Shown here piece after piece: positions 40,076-55,800 of a stretch of DNA of 64,000 bases. The translations under genes and the position numbers were made by a program. The notes under the pieces were generated by a model. The model saw only the letters and a program-made list of their open reading frames with translations. It searched no databases and was not told the DNA's origin. This DNA is from Ancistrus triradiatus (Eukaryota > Chordata > Actinopteri > Siluriformes > Loricariidae): positions 124,001 to 188,000 of the forward strand of contig JAJAGP010000441.1 of NCBI GenBank assembly GCA_025084515.1, given 5' to 3'. Within the stretch, counting starts at the first letter, position 1; each line of letters begins with the position of its first letter.

Positions 40076-43001
40076 TTCACTGCCCTCGTGTCTCAAGGCT
40101 GCACTGGATGATCGATCATCTGCAGCAGTGAAAAACAGGTTACTGCAGCAGCTCTCGCACGCTCATTTGCTTGCTCGGCTTCTCTTTCACTCACTCTCTA
40201 TCTCTCTCTCTGGCTCTCTCGCTCCCTCTCTTTCTCAAGCCACCATTTTTCCCAACCTATTACTTCTCCAGTTGCATTCATCCCTCTCCTCTTCCCTCTC
40301 TCTCTCTCTCTCTCCCTCTCTCTATGCTATGCCCAAGGGAGCAGCGAGAGACGCAAAAAAAGGATCACATGGCTTCATCTGCAACTCTCTTCATTCCTGC
40401 TTCTCTCCAGCTCATCACAATTCGGTTGGTCCTCATTTTCAAAGTAAAGCTCCCACCTTCATCTCTCACTTAGTTTCGATACGTTCCCAACAGAACAAAC
40501 AGTGTAACATGTATTAGCGTGTCTGCTTTTTCTGTCCCATGTTCCCTGCAATGCCCATTCCTTGCCATAACACAAACGGAACACGTTTTCACCCTGGCGT
40601 CCCGCCGTCCTGAACCCGCCTGGCACAATGACACATTAACACTGAGAAAATGGCTGCAGCAGCAACGGCGGCCCTGCAGAGGCAGTCCTTTCTCTGCAGC
40701 TCTCTTACACACACGCGCACACACAACACACACACGTACACAAACGCGCATACTCACACACCGCCTGACCTACTTACACTCGCGGAGCCTCACACACACC
40801 AGCCCGAGCGTTAAGTACACCTATGCGCCACACATACAGAAGGTGTGTCAAAATGTGCAAACCTGGCAACCACAAACGTTCAAGCTGGCAAGCCAGAATA
40901 TGGGTAAAATGGTGGGTTATACTTTCAACTCGATTTTTTTGGAAGATATTAATATAACGGATATAGTAGGAGTTTTCCTACAGAACAGCTTTAACCATCT
41001 TGGAATGTTCTCTTACCTGTCCTGAATGGTCTGCAGTAAATGTTCTCTGAAGGACTTCTCATACAGATTAAATGGTGTATATATCTGGGGTTTTCAGAGG
41101 GTATGGGGGGCATCCTGAGCAGCATGTATTGGGCTTTAATATCCTTAAATACGCTTGAACAAAATTGCCTCGTATTAGTTCGCAACCATGCAAGAAGTCC
41201 ACAAAATGCTGCTTAAACCATTAACCATCTATTTATTTATTTAACATCACATCAGTGTCAATGGCTATAATCATGACAGGATACAGAATCAAACACACAC
41301 TGGGGCCCTTTAGAGAGACTCATTAACCTAATGTCTTTAGAATGTGGAAGGAAGCCGAAAATGCTAAGAACGTTTAAAAAGAATGACTTCGAGCTTTAAT
41401 TCTGAATACTGTGGTAATAGAGTGCTTCACCCTTGCTGTCCATCTCCTTTGACATCAGTGTACTAAACATCTTCGCCGGAAGGGTACATGGCTCCCCGTG
41501 CCGCCTCTCATCTGTGAGTTTGGTGACATTTGTGCCGTCGCTCAGCTGCTTGTTTCCTCAGTGCTGCTCTGATCCTGGCTTACCATCTCATTAGGGCATG
41601 AGCCCAGCACTGTTCATAATGCAGCTCTCAATCACACACACACATGAACGGCAGCCCTGTCTGAAGCTCTACATAACTTACGTGGTGCATCCTACAAGGT
41701 TTAGTGGAGGAGGAATAAAGGTGTGGGACAATATCATTCTGATACACCCTGACCAGCTCACCAGTCACTCCTGATATTGCAATGATTAAAAACTTTCAAT
41801 GTACCAACGTCTTGTTGAAGCTCTGAACGCACAGGGTTCTTTTTGGACACTTCCATGGACGACTTTTCTAGGTTTGAGTAAATAATAGCAGTTTCCTTTA
41901 AGCGCCCTTTGAGTGTTCTGTTATGAACTCACACATTTAGATCTTGCTGTGGTTTTTATACTTTACTTGTTAGTCAAAATAAAGTGGTAAACTCACCCAG
42001 TAAGCACCACTACAAAGTCCATGACGTTCCAGCCGTTGCGGAGATAGGAGCCCTTATGAAAGGCAAAGCCCAGAGCCAGGATCTTAATGCCAGACTCGAA
42101 GCAGAAGATGCCGATAAAATAGGGTTCTGTGTCATCCTGAGAGAGGGAAGAACAAAAACTTTTGACCATGCTTCTATTGGCAAAACGAAACTCTAGGAAG
42201 CAGAAAGTACTCATTAAGTAATTTACCATACAATAATGCACCAATATGGTATGCCAAACCCACAAGAAAAAGAAAATGAGCTAGGGTGCGATCATAGGCA
42301 AATTATGAATATTATATTATTATTTATTATATTATATATATACAGTATATTATATATCATATTATGTATATGTTTATTAGATCTCAAGACTTGCTGAAAC
42401 TGCGTTCGCCTCAGCTTCATTTTATTTTCACTGATTTAACGTCTTTATGTTTCACTTATTTCATGTATTCATTGATTATTATTATTGCATTACTTTATTT
42501 TGCTTTATTCATGCTTTTAATCATTAATTACATACGAAAACAGTAACAATAACAATCCTTTGGGGACCGGGTACTTCTTATGGGGAAATTCAATTCCGAC
42601 TTTGAACAATTCGGATTTCGAACAGCCTTCTGCAACCAGGTAAGTTGGTACTCCAAGGTTCCACTGTATTATATTTTACTTTTGCTCATTCTTGTTCCTT
42701 TTTTCCTAAAAAAAAAATATTTTCCCTCTCTTGTAATTTTGTTTGCTTTCTTCCCAATTTATATTTCCTTATTCATGCCTTAAATTATTAATTCTAGCAT
42801 GTATTGCTTTCTTGCACTCTTTTTCATTTATATTATTTTATAATTGCACATTTATTCTTTCATATATCAGCTTTCAGGCACAGTGTATCTAAGAAAGGCA
42901 AACACACTCACAACTTGCTCTTTATGCCACACAATAGCTGAATTAAATGCTGACAATGAGTTTACTAACAATGGGTAAAATAGCATTCTCAGCAGCCAAA
43001 G

Positions 43002-43041
<40 letters not shown>

Positions 43042-43410
43042 GACTCACCAGGCGCTCTGACATTGGTGTCTTGTCACCATCGGGTAGATGCTGCTCCAGA
43101 GCCAGGACGATGCAGTTGGCGATGATGGTGGCCAGGATCATGTACTCAAACGGAGTGAGGGATGCAGGTTAAGGGAAAAACAGATCACATATCCCAAAGC
43201 AGCCTAAAAAAATCATCCAGACTTGGTTTATGAGAAAAAATGTACAGATACTATGTTCAACTTGCTTTGAAAGTCCTCCATCCTATCTATGCCAAACACA
43301 AACATGCATACAGCTCCTGAACCTTCAACAGAAAAGCAAACATTAAACTCATTAAGTGATCTTAACCCACTAAACTACTGCCACAGATCAGAAACAGTGG
43401 AGCAGACTGC

Positions 43411-43458
<48 letters not shown>

Positions 43459-45611
43459 CCGACTGATTGAGCCTGTGGCATGGGGAATGTGTATCCATGC
43501 TGAAGTGATGTATGCATGTGTGAGTCAGGGTTCTGTGCATGTGTATGCATAAGTGTTTGGACAGTTAGCATCAGCCAGGGTTTATCCGTGTGTGTATGTG
43601 CCAAAGCAAGTCACTCTGGATAAGGCCGCCTGCTACATGATGGAAATATAGACATATGGAAACACTTTATGGAAATATGAAAACACTTGACCATGCACAA
43701 ATACTTAAGATGTACAAACTGAATTAAATACTAATAAACTCCTCAAATGCTTGTTCTTAATTATAATTAACACATCTGCTAATTTTAAACATTTATAGAG
43801 TATATAAGTTGTAGGCAGATCTACAGCAACACTTCAGTCCTTAAAGGCTTATTCATTTCCAAACTGAATCCACGTTTTAAAAGTAAGAAATATACACCCC
43901 GTGCAAAAAGGATGTAGTAACTTCAGGCTCCTGCAGATGGCGGTGCGCAAGGAGGATTGGGCCATAAATAGAATTCACATATTGAGAAGAGGTGGTACAG
44001 TGCAGTGACTGTCTCGTTTGATGTGTGGAAAACGAGTCGCAAGACAGATGGATTGGCGAAAAAGAACGATTGCATTTGGTCGTGTCAAAGGCCATAGTGT
44101 GAAAGAAGCCGCTGAATTTATCATACCAGCAGTAACTAAAATCCCAGTTTATGGGAAATTGGCAAAGTTGGCAAAGCAGGCTGTGGATTTCACTTTTCAT
44201 TGGGAAACTCAACAAAGCAGATCATATGAACTGGTGAGCCCAAACTTTCGAATATTGTATTTAAACCTAGTGAAAGGCCTAAAAATCCACATGCACTTGC
44301 AGTCTATGGTTTGTATTGTAGCGCTCGAGTCCATAAACAAGACCATAAATGTACGGTGTCGGTTTCCGACCCACCCCTCAGAAGTAAACGAACAAACCTT
44401 GGCGCCTGCTAAGCAAAAGTTGTTGTTCACATGAATGTGTACTTAATGGCATCTCACACATAGTAATGAGATCGAGGAGGCCAAAGAGGCCAAAATATTG
44501 ACGTTTTCTTTGGAGTCGTGCTGCTCCTACTGTGGAGAGAACTGTCTGGATGAGAGACTGGAGCCATGATGAGATTTCAGACACCAGAGAGTGCCAAAGT
44601 CAACGTTTATCTATGAGAGCGACTTTCAAGATGCAAAGCAGGAGACTAATTTGAGGCGGTACGCATCAGTTACAAAAGCCAATCAGAGTTGGATTGTACT
44701 GGCAGCAGGAGCAGGTTACCACGCACCGGCTAACCTACAGCACTTGGCATTGGCCGACTACAACAAGCTTTACGTTACGTGGCCCAGATTAGAAATGAAA
44801 ACGCCACTTTAACCTGCCTAAAACCTGTCGCCAGATCTGAATGAATGCACCTGATTGGCTGGATCACTTTCTTTGTGTTTGTCCGTGTGGGTGGTTGGAA
44901 CCAGCACATGCTAAGATCTCTGTGTGATTCAATGTGACATGCATCTTTGGCTCAGTCCACACAAAGATTGGGGGAGAGCTGGAAGCAGATCAAGAGCTGG
45001 AAATGCCTCGCTGGGACACTGTTTGCAAACACACGCACATATATTTAAACAGAAAAGCTGCCCAGAGGTTACGGGGGTTAGCAGGGTACTTGTAGATGAT
45101 TTGAAGAAAGAAAGAAGACAAGAGGATGCGACAGGATGAATCCACATGAATCCAGTGGCATCCTTTAGGTCATATCGTGCATGTGTTTACATATATGAAT
45201 TGTCATGTGCGCTGCTCTGCCAGTGCCTTTCTGCAGTAATAGTGTCGTAGTGAAGACCGCCAGAGCCGAGTCAGAGTCAAGACCAAGACTAGGAGTGGCC
45301 GAGACCGAGACGAGCCCAAGACCAGACAGAAGTTTTTTCATCTCCAAGAAGAAAATGGAAGTAATTCGATTAGTTTATACTTCAGTTTGCATTCATTAGC
45401 ATTCATTATACATGATACATGATTTTTTCTTTTCATTTTTTTAATATACTTTATAAAATATAACACTGAATCATATATAGCTTCAAATTTTTATTCATAA
45501 TTATGTTGGTGATGATTCTTCTCCCAAATGTGGTTGAGACAGAGACGCGACCAAGACCACTCATTTATGGTCTATAGACTCAAGTACTACAGTACTAACC
45601 CGTAAGTATTT

Positions 45612-45648
<37 letters not shown>

Positions 45649-45787
45649 ACTAATTTTAACCCAAGTGACCAGCAGGATGGAAAGATGAAAGTGAAACACT
45701 TCTACTGAGAGAACAGACAAACGTACCTCTGTCCCTCCTCCCACACAGTCCCTCAACTCACCAGTGTGTGATATGGCCGAAGCATGT

Positions 45788-45846
<59 letters not shown>

Positions 45847-45973
45847 GGTCTTTGAAAAGACTCTTTTTACATGGATGAAAATGGGTCCGTTTAAAGAGTG
45901 TGTGGACGTTGCTGTGATCTGCTTTGCAAGCAGCTGTGAATTATGAATAGAAATTGAATTATGAATCTGTGCC

Positions 45974-46030
<57 letters not shown>

Positions 46031-49000
46031 CACACAAACCATGGTTCCCTGTCTTTGTGGGGACCACCCACTGACATAATGGTTACTGAGGCTAATGAAT
46101 GCTTCACCACCTAACCTTAACCTCAATAAGCAATTATTTTGACTCTTTTGGTTTTTGAAAAGAAAGTTGCAGTTTCTGTAAACGAAGCAGTTAACCTTGT
46201 GGGGACCAGCAAAAGGTCCCTACAATGTCAAAAATGTCAGGTCTTTCTATCCTTGTGGGGATACACACGCAAACACCCAAACGCTATACCCAAACATCCA
46301 CTGATCTGAGTACACACTCGGCTTGATGCTACGAGGAATAAACTGTTGTGGTAAAGCTCTACATTTCGGACAGAATGGGGATAACCAGCCCTGATAACAC
46401 ACGCGTTCTCCCTTCTGCTCTCTCACTTTTAGACCCGCCATCTCTCTATTGCACCACTTCAGATCTCACGTTTTTCTTCCTCCATCCCTCTGCCTCTTCT
46501 GCTGAACCTGGCCATCAATCATCTTTCACCCTCGGTTTGGGCAGAATAAAGACTGCACCGTCAGCACCTCACACGCTCCCAACGGGGCCAATGTGAAATG
46601 TGGAAAAAGAAGCGAAATGAGATAAACGCTGAAGCTTTTTCCGAAGCACCACCTTGACTAATGATATGGTTTTGCCAGCAAATCAGATTTTACTGCAACG
46701 TTTCTGGCCAACTTCAATCATAAGATTTGTGGATTGTCTGAATTGTATTTTAACACAAGTCTAACACAAGTCAGTGCCACCAGCTGAGAAAGCAAGTCGC
46801 ACAAGCACGACCCGTGGTAATACTGAATCTAGAGCCCTGCCCAAGAGTCATTTGTGTGACTAAGCATATGATCAGTGAGTAGTAAATACAGACTCCAGTA
46901 CATTTCACCCACTACATGCAGCATCGTGTTGTCTTAGACGTCCAAACCCTGTGCTGCCAGACGCAGCGTGCATACGGTGATTCAGATTGTGTGATCAAGA
47001 GTACATCCCTTTAAGTCACCAGTGCTCTAATCAGCAGTAGCCGCTCAAACGACCTGCAAAAGCCTTCCACAGAAATGCAAACATTAACTGATTTCCTCAG
47101 CTAACTTTAAGGCATCGAGCTGTTTGATTTTCTAATTCTATTTCCACCTTTCTGGAGCAGCAGCGTGCATTATTAATGAAGTCTACATGCTCACTTTTTC
47201 ATGCGCACTAAAGGAACACCTCCGATCAAAAACACAATTACTCTCTGCTCATTTCCTTCCATCATTGCAAACTGTCTCGGAGATAGATGTACACGCCTGG
47301 GACAAAAACAGGGTCTCGATGCGTCTGCAGTCTGCGGTGGCAGCGTGTCAGACGTTAATGTCTGAATGCCTTTACTTTATTAATGTCCAAAGCCGTAGCT
47401 AATCACACAAACCGAGTCTGGCACCGCCTACTAATTTACACTCTGCTTGACACATGATTAGACCGGATTGTGAAATGGTGTTATAGGAAATGTAGGTTCA
47501 TTAAAAGTATTAAGCAATCAATTTATTTTCCAGTGAAGACACTCATGTCACAACAAGCAAATGTGTTAATGGACAAATGGACAAATTGAGTCCCCTTAAG
47601 AAACAGTTCGGTGTACATATGATTTCAAACACTTCCCTGAGTAGTTACTTCACAAAGATCGTAAAATGATCTCTTATTATATTGGAAATGAGAAATAGAT
47701 TCGCTTGGGTGGGGCAGTGGTTTAGTACCGTGGTTCCCAACCTTTTTTACCTTAGAGCCCCAGTCTGGGTTGGGGACAAGTGGCAAAGTACTGATGTTTA
47801 AAACATTAAACCATGGAACGGAATAATGAGTTTGGAGCAGAAGATTTTGCTGGTGCAATAAATGATATGTTAATACCTAAGTTACTTATTCTGTAATAAA
47901 GTATTTCTAACATGAATTTATAACCTGGGAAGATAAAAGTTCTAGTAACTGACGAATCCCCCTCATATACAGTAATGTTCCAATCTAAACTTAGGATAGG
48001 ATCAACAGAAGACCACCTTAGCTGGATGACTGCATGCCCAAATGTTTTTCCCCATACTTTAGCAGTTTTATTACTACATTTTACTACAATAAAGTTCAAA
48101 CTAGCAGATATAAATCCTTATTTCTGCAATATGCAAAAATCCTTATAAAAATTACAGAAACTTTCCATAGAGACTGCAGTGATGACAGACACATTTCAGA
48201 CTCAGAAAACGGCGTGCTAACACTCTGCTGCTATTTATGATTAAACAATGTATGAAAATTTTGAAAGAAAAGAGAGTGATACAGTATAAGTCACATATAG
48301 CAACTCTAAGCAGTGTCACCTGTCATTAAATCACTTGTCAAGTAAAATAAAGGTGATAGGAGTTGTCATTTTCACAAAGCACTAAAATGTGATGTGGTGC
48401 AAGATGGCTATGCTAAGTGACAAACCCAAGTCCCATCCTATATGATATATGATGGTGTGCAAAAATAGTAGCAGCACTATTGTTGTGGTACTAATTTGTT
48501 TCAATAGTGGTACGGAGTTTGGGACATTGACTGATCTTTGCATCAGTAGAACTATCACAAGGAAATATATTCTCTTAGAACATCTGTTTAAGTGTGAGCT
48601 ACCATGATGTTACAGCCTGCGTATTCCTCAGTGAAGTCATGCATTACGTAGATATTGGTTGCTTCCAGAGGCAGGAGTGAGTAGCAAACAAAGATGACAA
48701 TCACTTGTAAAGTATTTCTGGAACCTGTTACAGTGGCAGCTTTAGCGGCAGCCTCTCTGCGTAAAGAGGCGGTTTCACAAAGACAACAGAGTCTACCTGT
48801 GGGGGACGACGGCGAAGTACAATGAGAAAGTGAAATGAGGACAGACAGCTCAGCAATGTATACCTGTCTGTTATTCCCGACCTACTCCTACAACTAATGA
48901 TATGTTTCGGGATCATGTTTCAGATAACGTTTTGTGTTTCTTTCCCTTCCACTGCATCATGACACCACTTCTACTCCCTGTACTGCAGTGATGTTCAGAA

Positions 49001-50356
49001 GAAACATGAAAACTGCCTCATTCTCTGACTGTCCTCTCACCTTCTTCCGCCATCTTCAGACTCTTTCTCAGGACATCCTACTGACACCGCTGCTGCTACG
49101 CTCTGCAAAAGTCTCTAGATTTCCAGGCCAGCAAAACCAGTGCTGTCAGGTCCCTGGTTAACTGACATTATAGATCTTTACCTCACTGTCCTGAGAGAAA
49201 ACAGAGATAAAACCACCAACAGCCCTGGCTGAATATTGGTCATTGCTTGCCACTTTCTCTTCTTCTGTCAGTCCAATCAAAACCGCTTTGTTTCACTCCA
49301 AAATCAACTTGTGCAGTTCAGATCCAAGGAAATCCTCTCTTACAGCTCTCATTTACAATCCAGGAAAAGCAGAGCAAACCCATGCTCATCGCTACTCAAC
49401 GTTCTTAATGTTCAAGCCGCTTACTGAGGATGAAGTGGCGCCACTTATGACCATCCGATCTTGCACCTTATACCACAACAACATGTCAATGACATCTGCC
49501 CTGGTTCCTTCTCTCTTCAAGATGCCTCGAATTACACCTCTACTGAAGAAGCCATTACTCAACAGAGCTAATGAGTCCAACTACAGACCTATTCACCTCC
49601 ATCCATTCCTGTCCAATACCCCCAAACATGCTGTATTTGGATAGCTGTCCTCCTTTCTTCAGGGAAACATCCTCCCAGATACCAACCATCATTTCCAAAC
49701 ATTGATTAACCTTCCCTGGGGTCAAGCCCTGCCCACAAGGCTAAATCTTACTATACATTTAAATTTATTTATGTCATTTAGCAGATGTCCTTATCCAGAG
49801 CGACCCAACAGTGGCAGCTTGGCAGAGGTCTGATTTGAACCCTTGATCTTCTGGTTCATAGTCCAGTACCTAAACTGCTAGGCCACCACATGCTTAGTTT
49901 CAGTGTCCTGGATTCTCACTGGTGGATTGAGATTCCCACAGCACCCAGAATGGTCCAATGTCTCTCTTGCTTCCGAAGTCCTATGACAGTACCATACTGA
50001 AAGTCACTCTTCAATATGACTCTTCTACTGCTGGTGTTAGCCTGTAGAGATTGTATGTCAGTACAGCTTGATTGGATTTATCAGTAAAGGGTGTGACTCA
50101 AAAAAAGTCCACTAAGTCGTGTCCACATACTTTTTGGTCATGTTGTGTATGGAGCAGAGGCATTACATGCCAGGTGTGGGCATGTGTGTATGTTGGCTGG
50201 TAGAAATCGGGCAGCAGGTAAAGGTTTGGCGCTGGTTGGAAGAGCAGCACGTGATCTCGGGAGCACGAGCGTGAAAAATCAGTCCATCACAGACTCTCCG
50301 CACTCTACTGCCTAAAAATAGCCACCTCACATGTTAGTACCCCAAACACACATACA

Positions 50357-50416
<60 letters not shown>

Positions 50417-52794
50417 AGCTAGACTGAAGAGCTGAATAATTCAGTTCAAGAATGCAAGGCAAAGAGAAAAAGATTTCAGAGAAACAGATGTAGATAAAGA
50501 GGAAATAAAAATGCAATGTAAAAAAAAAAATTTATTAAATGACAGAAAATGAATCACTCCCCACATCCCCCACTGCAACCTATACTTAACGCTCACCTAC
50601 CCCCAACCATAACCTTAAACTCGTATCCTAATGGAAACCAATTGGCTCTTTGGGTTTTTCAAATAAAAGTTGCTGATTTTGTAAAAAAAAAGCAATTAAA
50701 GAAGTCAGGTCCGGCAAAACAGTCCTGCCAAGTCAAAATTGCCAAGTTTTCGTATCATTGTAAGGATATTTGGTCCCCACAAGTACAGCACGACAAGGTA
50801 CACACACACACACACACCTGAATATACCTGAATGCTAAGCATCTCAATTTACTATGATGTGTTAATGTGCGCGCGCGTGTGTGTGTGTGTGTGTGTAACC
50901 TACAGAGGTACATGTAAGAGCGCTGACGATTCCACTTTGTTGACTAAAGTCTGCCTCGTCTGCAAAAGCATCTACGCACAGTGGCACTGCAATATTACCA
51001 GTCATTACTCTCATTTGCCCTTATTCCACTTTTTTTTCCACTCGGGGGCACACAAATTCAGTCATGGAGGGCTGGATACTGCATTATTTTTTATAACACA
51101 CCTACTAAACCTGGTAGTTAACTAAGTACCTAGTGTTGTATTAAATACTTTATTTTTATATAAATTCAGCTATATTTTCTGTGAAATGACCTGAGTAGAA
51201 GCCCTTTTCAATGTCTGGATTGTAGAAACCTTTACCTGAGGAACATGTGTGCTACATTTAGGTAAAAGGTAACTAAAACTTAAGTAATGTTGAAATAAAG
51301 AGGTTGTTGTGGTGCATTTGGCCATAATTCAGTAAATCATGGAGGATAAAACACATAAACAGGGACTCCGACACCAAAAAACACTCACGATTACCTACGA
51401 CAAATGACACCTATGTCGTGTAGTTATTTGAGAGTTAAAAAGGCATCTAAAGGAGCTAAAACAAAACAAGCAGACAAGTAGAAAGCAGGGAAGGTAAGAG
51501 AGTAATTTGAATGAGTGCACACACACTTGGACTCCCTGATGGCCACATGGAAGGTTGGATCTGAGAGAAAGGGACAGCCCTTCACTTCCTATCAGACACA
51601 GAAAGACACGGAGACGGAGACAGATGGAGGAGAGGGAGGAAGGAGTGGAGGACAAACAAAGGATATGGGGAATAAACAGAAGAGAATATTTACATAAAAA
51701 TTTGTTTAGCGTACAGCTAGAAGTGAACGTGAACTCTTAAGAGATTAAGAATTCAGGTTTGCCAGCTGATAAGAAGCAGGAAGTGAAGATGTATGAAAAT
51801 CAACACTAATTACAATATTATAAATAAGGCAAGGTCTTGTTTCTAGTACGCTATTCTTATTAAGGCTTAGTATCTGTATTTATTTGCAGCTGTATTCAAC
51901 AAAGCCTGTAAAGGCAAATCAAATTTGCGGTGATTTATATAAAAATAAAAAATAAAAAATACACAAGGGTTAGTAATTACATATTTATTATATTTATGAA
52001 GTTATGTCATTTAGCAGACACCCCTTTCCAGAACGACTTAAATTGATACAGCCTTACAATCTAAGCAACTGTGGGTTAAGGGCTTTGGACCCAAAAGTGC
52101 CAACTTGGCAGGGGTGGGATTTGAACCCTGGATCTTCATAGTCCAGTACCTGAACCACTAGCCCACCACAGTACCATAAATATTATAAAAGATGAAATAA
52201 ATGTCTAAATGCCTTTTCACATTTAGTAATAATAAAAAAAATAATTTTCAATAATTAATTTTTACATTTATGTTTTATATTTACATATACATATATGTTA
52301 CGTTTGGATATGTCAGCATATTGTTTGCAATTTGTTCGAAAATTAAGTAAACATGGTGTCTATAAAATAAGTCCCACTTACAATAACTAACATGGTTAAT
52401 ACATGCGTTCATGTTTTTCGTGTCACCCACAGGACACTGAATCTATATAATGTGGATCAAACCTGGGCTCCTTGTGCATCATATAACTCTGAAAACAGCC
52501 TGTAATACGTTTAATTAATTCGTTTAATACGTTTCTTAAAGTGAACTTACTATAGAGACACCCTGTATAAGGTATAGTGACATATCCCAGGAAAAAAATG
52601 TACTGTGAATTTTCATGTGAATTGCTTGACAGTTTTAATGTGAACTTTCAGAGTTTGACCATGAAGTTCACAGTTCTACTATGAATTTTTGTGGTAATTT
52701 GGCCACTTCATGGTTCTACTGTCAAATTTCACAGTAAATTTTTTCCTGGGATATTGCATATATATATATATATTATATATAATATTCAAAATTC

Positions 52795-52836
<42 letters not shown>

Positions 52837-55800
52837 TTATCTAAATATTATACAGTCAATTCTGACATATAGTACAGCATAGGGTCTGCCATTCACATAG
52901 TGTTAATGATCATCCTTCATTCTTAACACCCTTTCATCACATATTTCCTAGCTACGTCTCCTGTCACCTTGCCTTTAAGCACAGGTCCTTCAAGTCATCT
53001 AGTGTTTGTCACCTTGGTACAGCGTGTGAGCTCAGCTGGCGCATGTTTTTCCCCCAGTGGAGTAAAGCTCTCTAACGTCACCAGTTTGATATCCTCCTCC
53101 TGTTTCTCCACCTCCTCGTCGTCTCATTGAATGTTCTCCAACCAGACGGTTCATTAAATCAACCTGAGTTAGGCAGAATGGAATCATAATTCCTGCACAT
53201 ACTCTGAATCTTAATGCAAACTCCAGACCTCCAGATGTAACCCTAACGCAACATTGCAAAACAAAGAGTCTCATTTTTAAACAGTGCAATAACGCCGACC
53301 AGTGATCGGTGGTTCTTGGTCTAAAGCCTGCGACACACTGAAGAGCACTCTCGTACGATACACCCGTTATTCCCACGCATTAATAGCCGACTAATGCATG
53401 TGCACTATGTGTCCTGTGAGACTTGTGTTTGGCCACCGTTATGGTTGAGCTGATTAAAAGGTGGGAACCGCTGCTTAATGTGCTTGCCTCCATTTCTTTG
53501 AGCACGAATAGTAATTATAACAGAGCTGAACCGGGAAAAGCGGAAGATAAACGCAGCCATCATTTTCCTTCGATTTTTAGTGAGAAAACCTGACTCATCA
53601 TGAGACAGCCGATTGTTAAACAATGCTTCACACTCCCACATTAGCGCTGAATTTCAGTGTTGTCTTTAAAATATTGTACTGTACTGTATTGTACTTGATG
53701 GCTGGTTTACTTAAGTACTACACTACCCATAATCCGAAAAGTAAAGCCCAACAATGGGAGTCGTTACTGTGCAGCAGCCAGTTAACATATTTAATAGTGA
53801 GACCGAAGCTAAAGAGCAAAATCAAAGTATATAAAACACTATGCACTCAAACCACACTATCTAAAAACGAAACTCTCTTAAAATAAAACAACATCTCTTA
53901 AAATAGCATGTATTAGTAAGCAAATTGGTTTAAGTATAGAACTCAAGCAAACTGGTTAGTCACAAGCTAACTTCCTTCTCCATCAGGAAGCTAATTAACT
54001 TGATACTGTAGCCTAACCTAATGTTTTTATTCTTGGTTTCTCTCTGGTTTAGATAAATATTATTCATATAAATGTTTCTGTAACATATGTGCAGCCTTTC
54101 CTTTCGAACTGTATCCAGCTAGCTAGCATGACCTTGAAGATAACATTGCTTATGTGCTAGCTAGCTAGATAGCATGTCATACTGTTGTTCATGTAGTGGA
54201 AATAAGGACATTGCCGATTGAATCGATTACAGAATAACTGTTTGTAGCTATATGCTGTGATAATCTCTATCAGAGAGATACACAAGACAACGTGCTATGT
54301 TTCGTTTAAAACTGAACACGTCGTTTATGATAGTAGATGCCGCTGAGAATCACGCGGTCAGTCTGCTGTTATTTTTAGGCTGACTCACTAAAGGTGCTAC
54401 AGTACAGGAGTCTGTAACGGAAGAGGAAAGATGGTGAGTCAGAGGCAGACCGGTGCCAATACTCTGTCGCATATTATAGCGTGATCAGAGGTGGGTAGTC
54501 AAGCGTTATGTTTGGTCCATTACGTTTACAGTACTGAAGTAATTTTATAAGATATTATTAGAAGAGTACATTTTTCGCTCGTCTTCAAACCTATCCCAAA
54601 TGACCAAGCAAGGGACAGTCGCTACCTCCGTACATCACACAACCAGTACAGCAGGAAAAGCAAGCCAGCTTGTAATACTACCCATAAACCATAAGCAGAT
54701 CAAGCAAACAGTGCATCAGATACCGTACAAATATTTGTGGATTTGCCATTCAGAGATAAGCAACACACCTGCAGTGGTTTATGGTAAAACAATCGATGAC
54801 TCATTTCTCAGTTCTGAATGGCTTAGCTACAGGGCACAACTACAACAAAGGCAGTGAGAACATCACCATGATTTATGCTACAGCGCAAGCATGTTACGAT
54901 CAAAAATAAGAACGAGAATATGACTCACAAAAGCACATTTATACTGCCTCAATGAGAGTGCTACATAGCACTTCTTTTTGACACCAGTCATCAGCCTACT
55001 GTGGTTCTTACTAGAGATGCACTGATCGATTCCTGACTGGAATCAGCAGGGTTTATCGTGATCAGCCCAAATCGGCCGCTCAGTCTCATATAACCGATTC
55101 TGTGCCGGTTACATTACACTTGTGCAGCACACGACATGTGTACAGAGCTTTAAACATGGCTCAGCCACTCATTGGTTTGTTTACGCATGTTCATAATGAG
55201 GAAGTGTTAGACTTCAGTTGTGTTTTGAGTTCTAGTTAGTCAACTAAATTTTCTCTCTACATATAGCACATTACTAATGAGGGAGTAGGGATTTATTTCA
55301 GACACAGCCATGTCTTTGGAGAGGTGGAAGCTCTTCAGAGTTCTGTTTGCAGTACATACACAGCGATAATAAGCCGTGGAAGAACAACTCTAAATAGTGA
55401 ACTTTGTTTTAGGAGGTCAGGGAAAAAAGCTGATGAGCTGACTCCTTGGACGTGAATACCTATGGAAGTGTCATGCTGGGAGTCCCTGAGGTGTTCAGTA
55501 CACCTCATTCTACCACTGCTGTTCATCTGTGTAGATTCCTTACCTGTATGCTTCATATAATGAACCTGTTAGCAGTAGTGGTTGCTGAAATAACAGAGAA
55601 TACTGATTAGAAAAGGTGTTGACATACTTATGGCCTTATAGTATCCATGACTTTGTTAATCCATCGTGTTACTACCCACCTCTGCATACACTAAACCCAA
55701 AGCACAAAAGGACGGCACTTGCTGGAGAAAGGGGCCAGAGAAAGAACCAGAGAAAAGGAGCTTAAATAATTTAAATTCTGCGGATAGATTTAGATCACTG

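Larger units (their letters stand above)
33544..41996 (-). other. Intron 3, 8.5 kb
   Basis: It holds a truncated LINE (35571-36590), a SINE (37060-37234), (TG)n tracts at 35133 and 39785, GA- and CT-rich tracts near 40026-40325, and further interspersed repeats near 38700-39100 and 41220-41350. 37480-38450 and 41350-41980 look single copy and contain no open frame resembling a protein. Confidence 0.7.
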
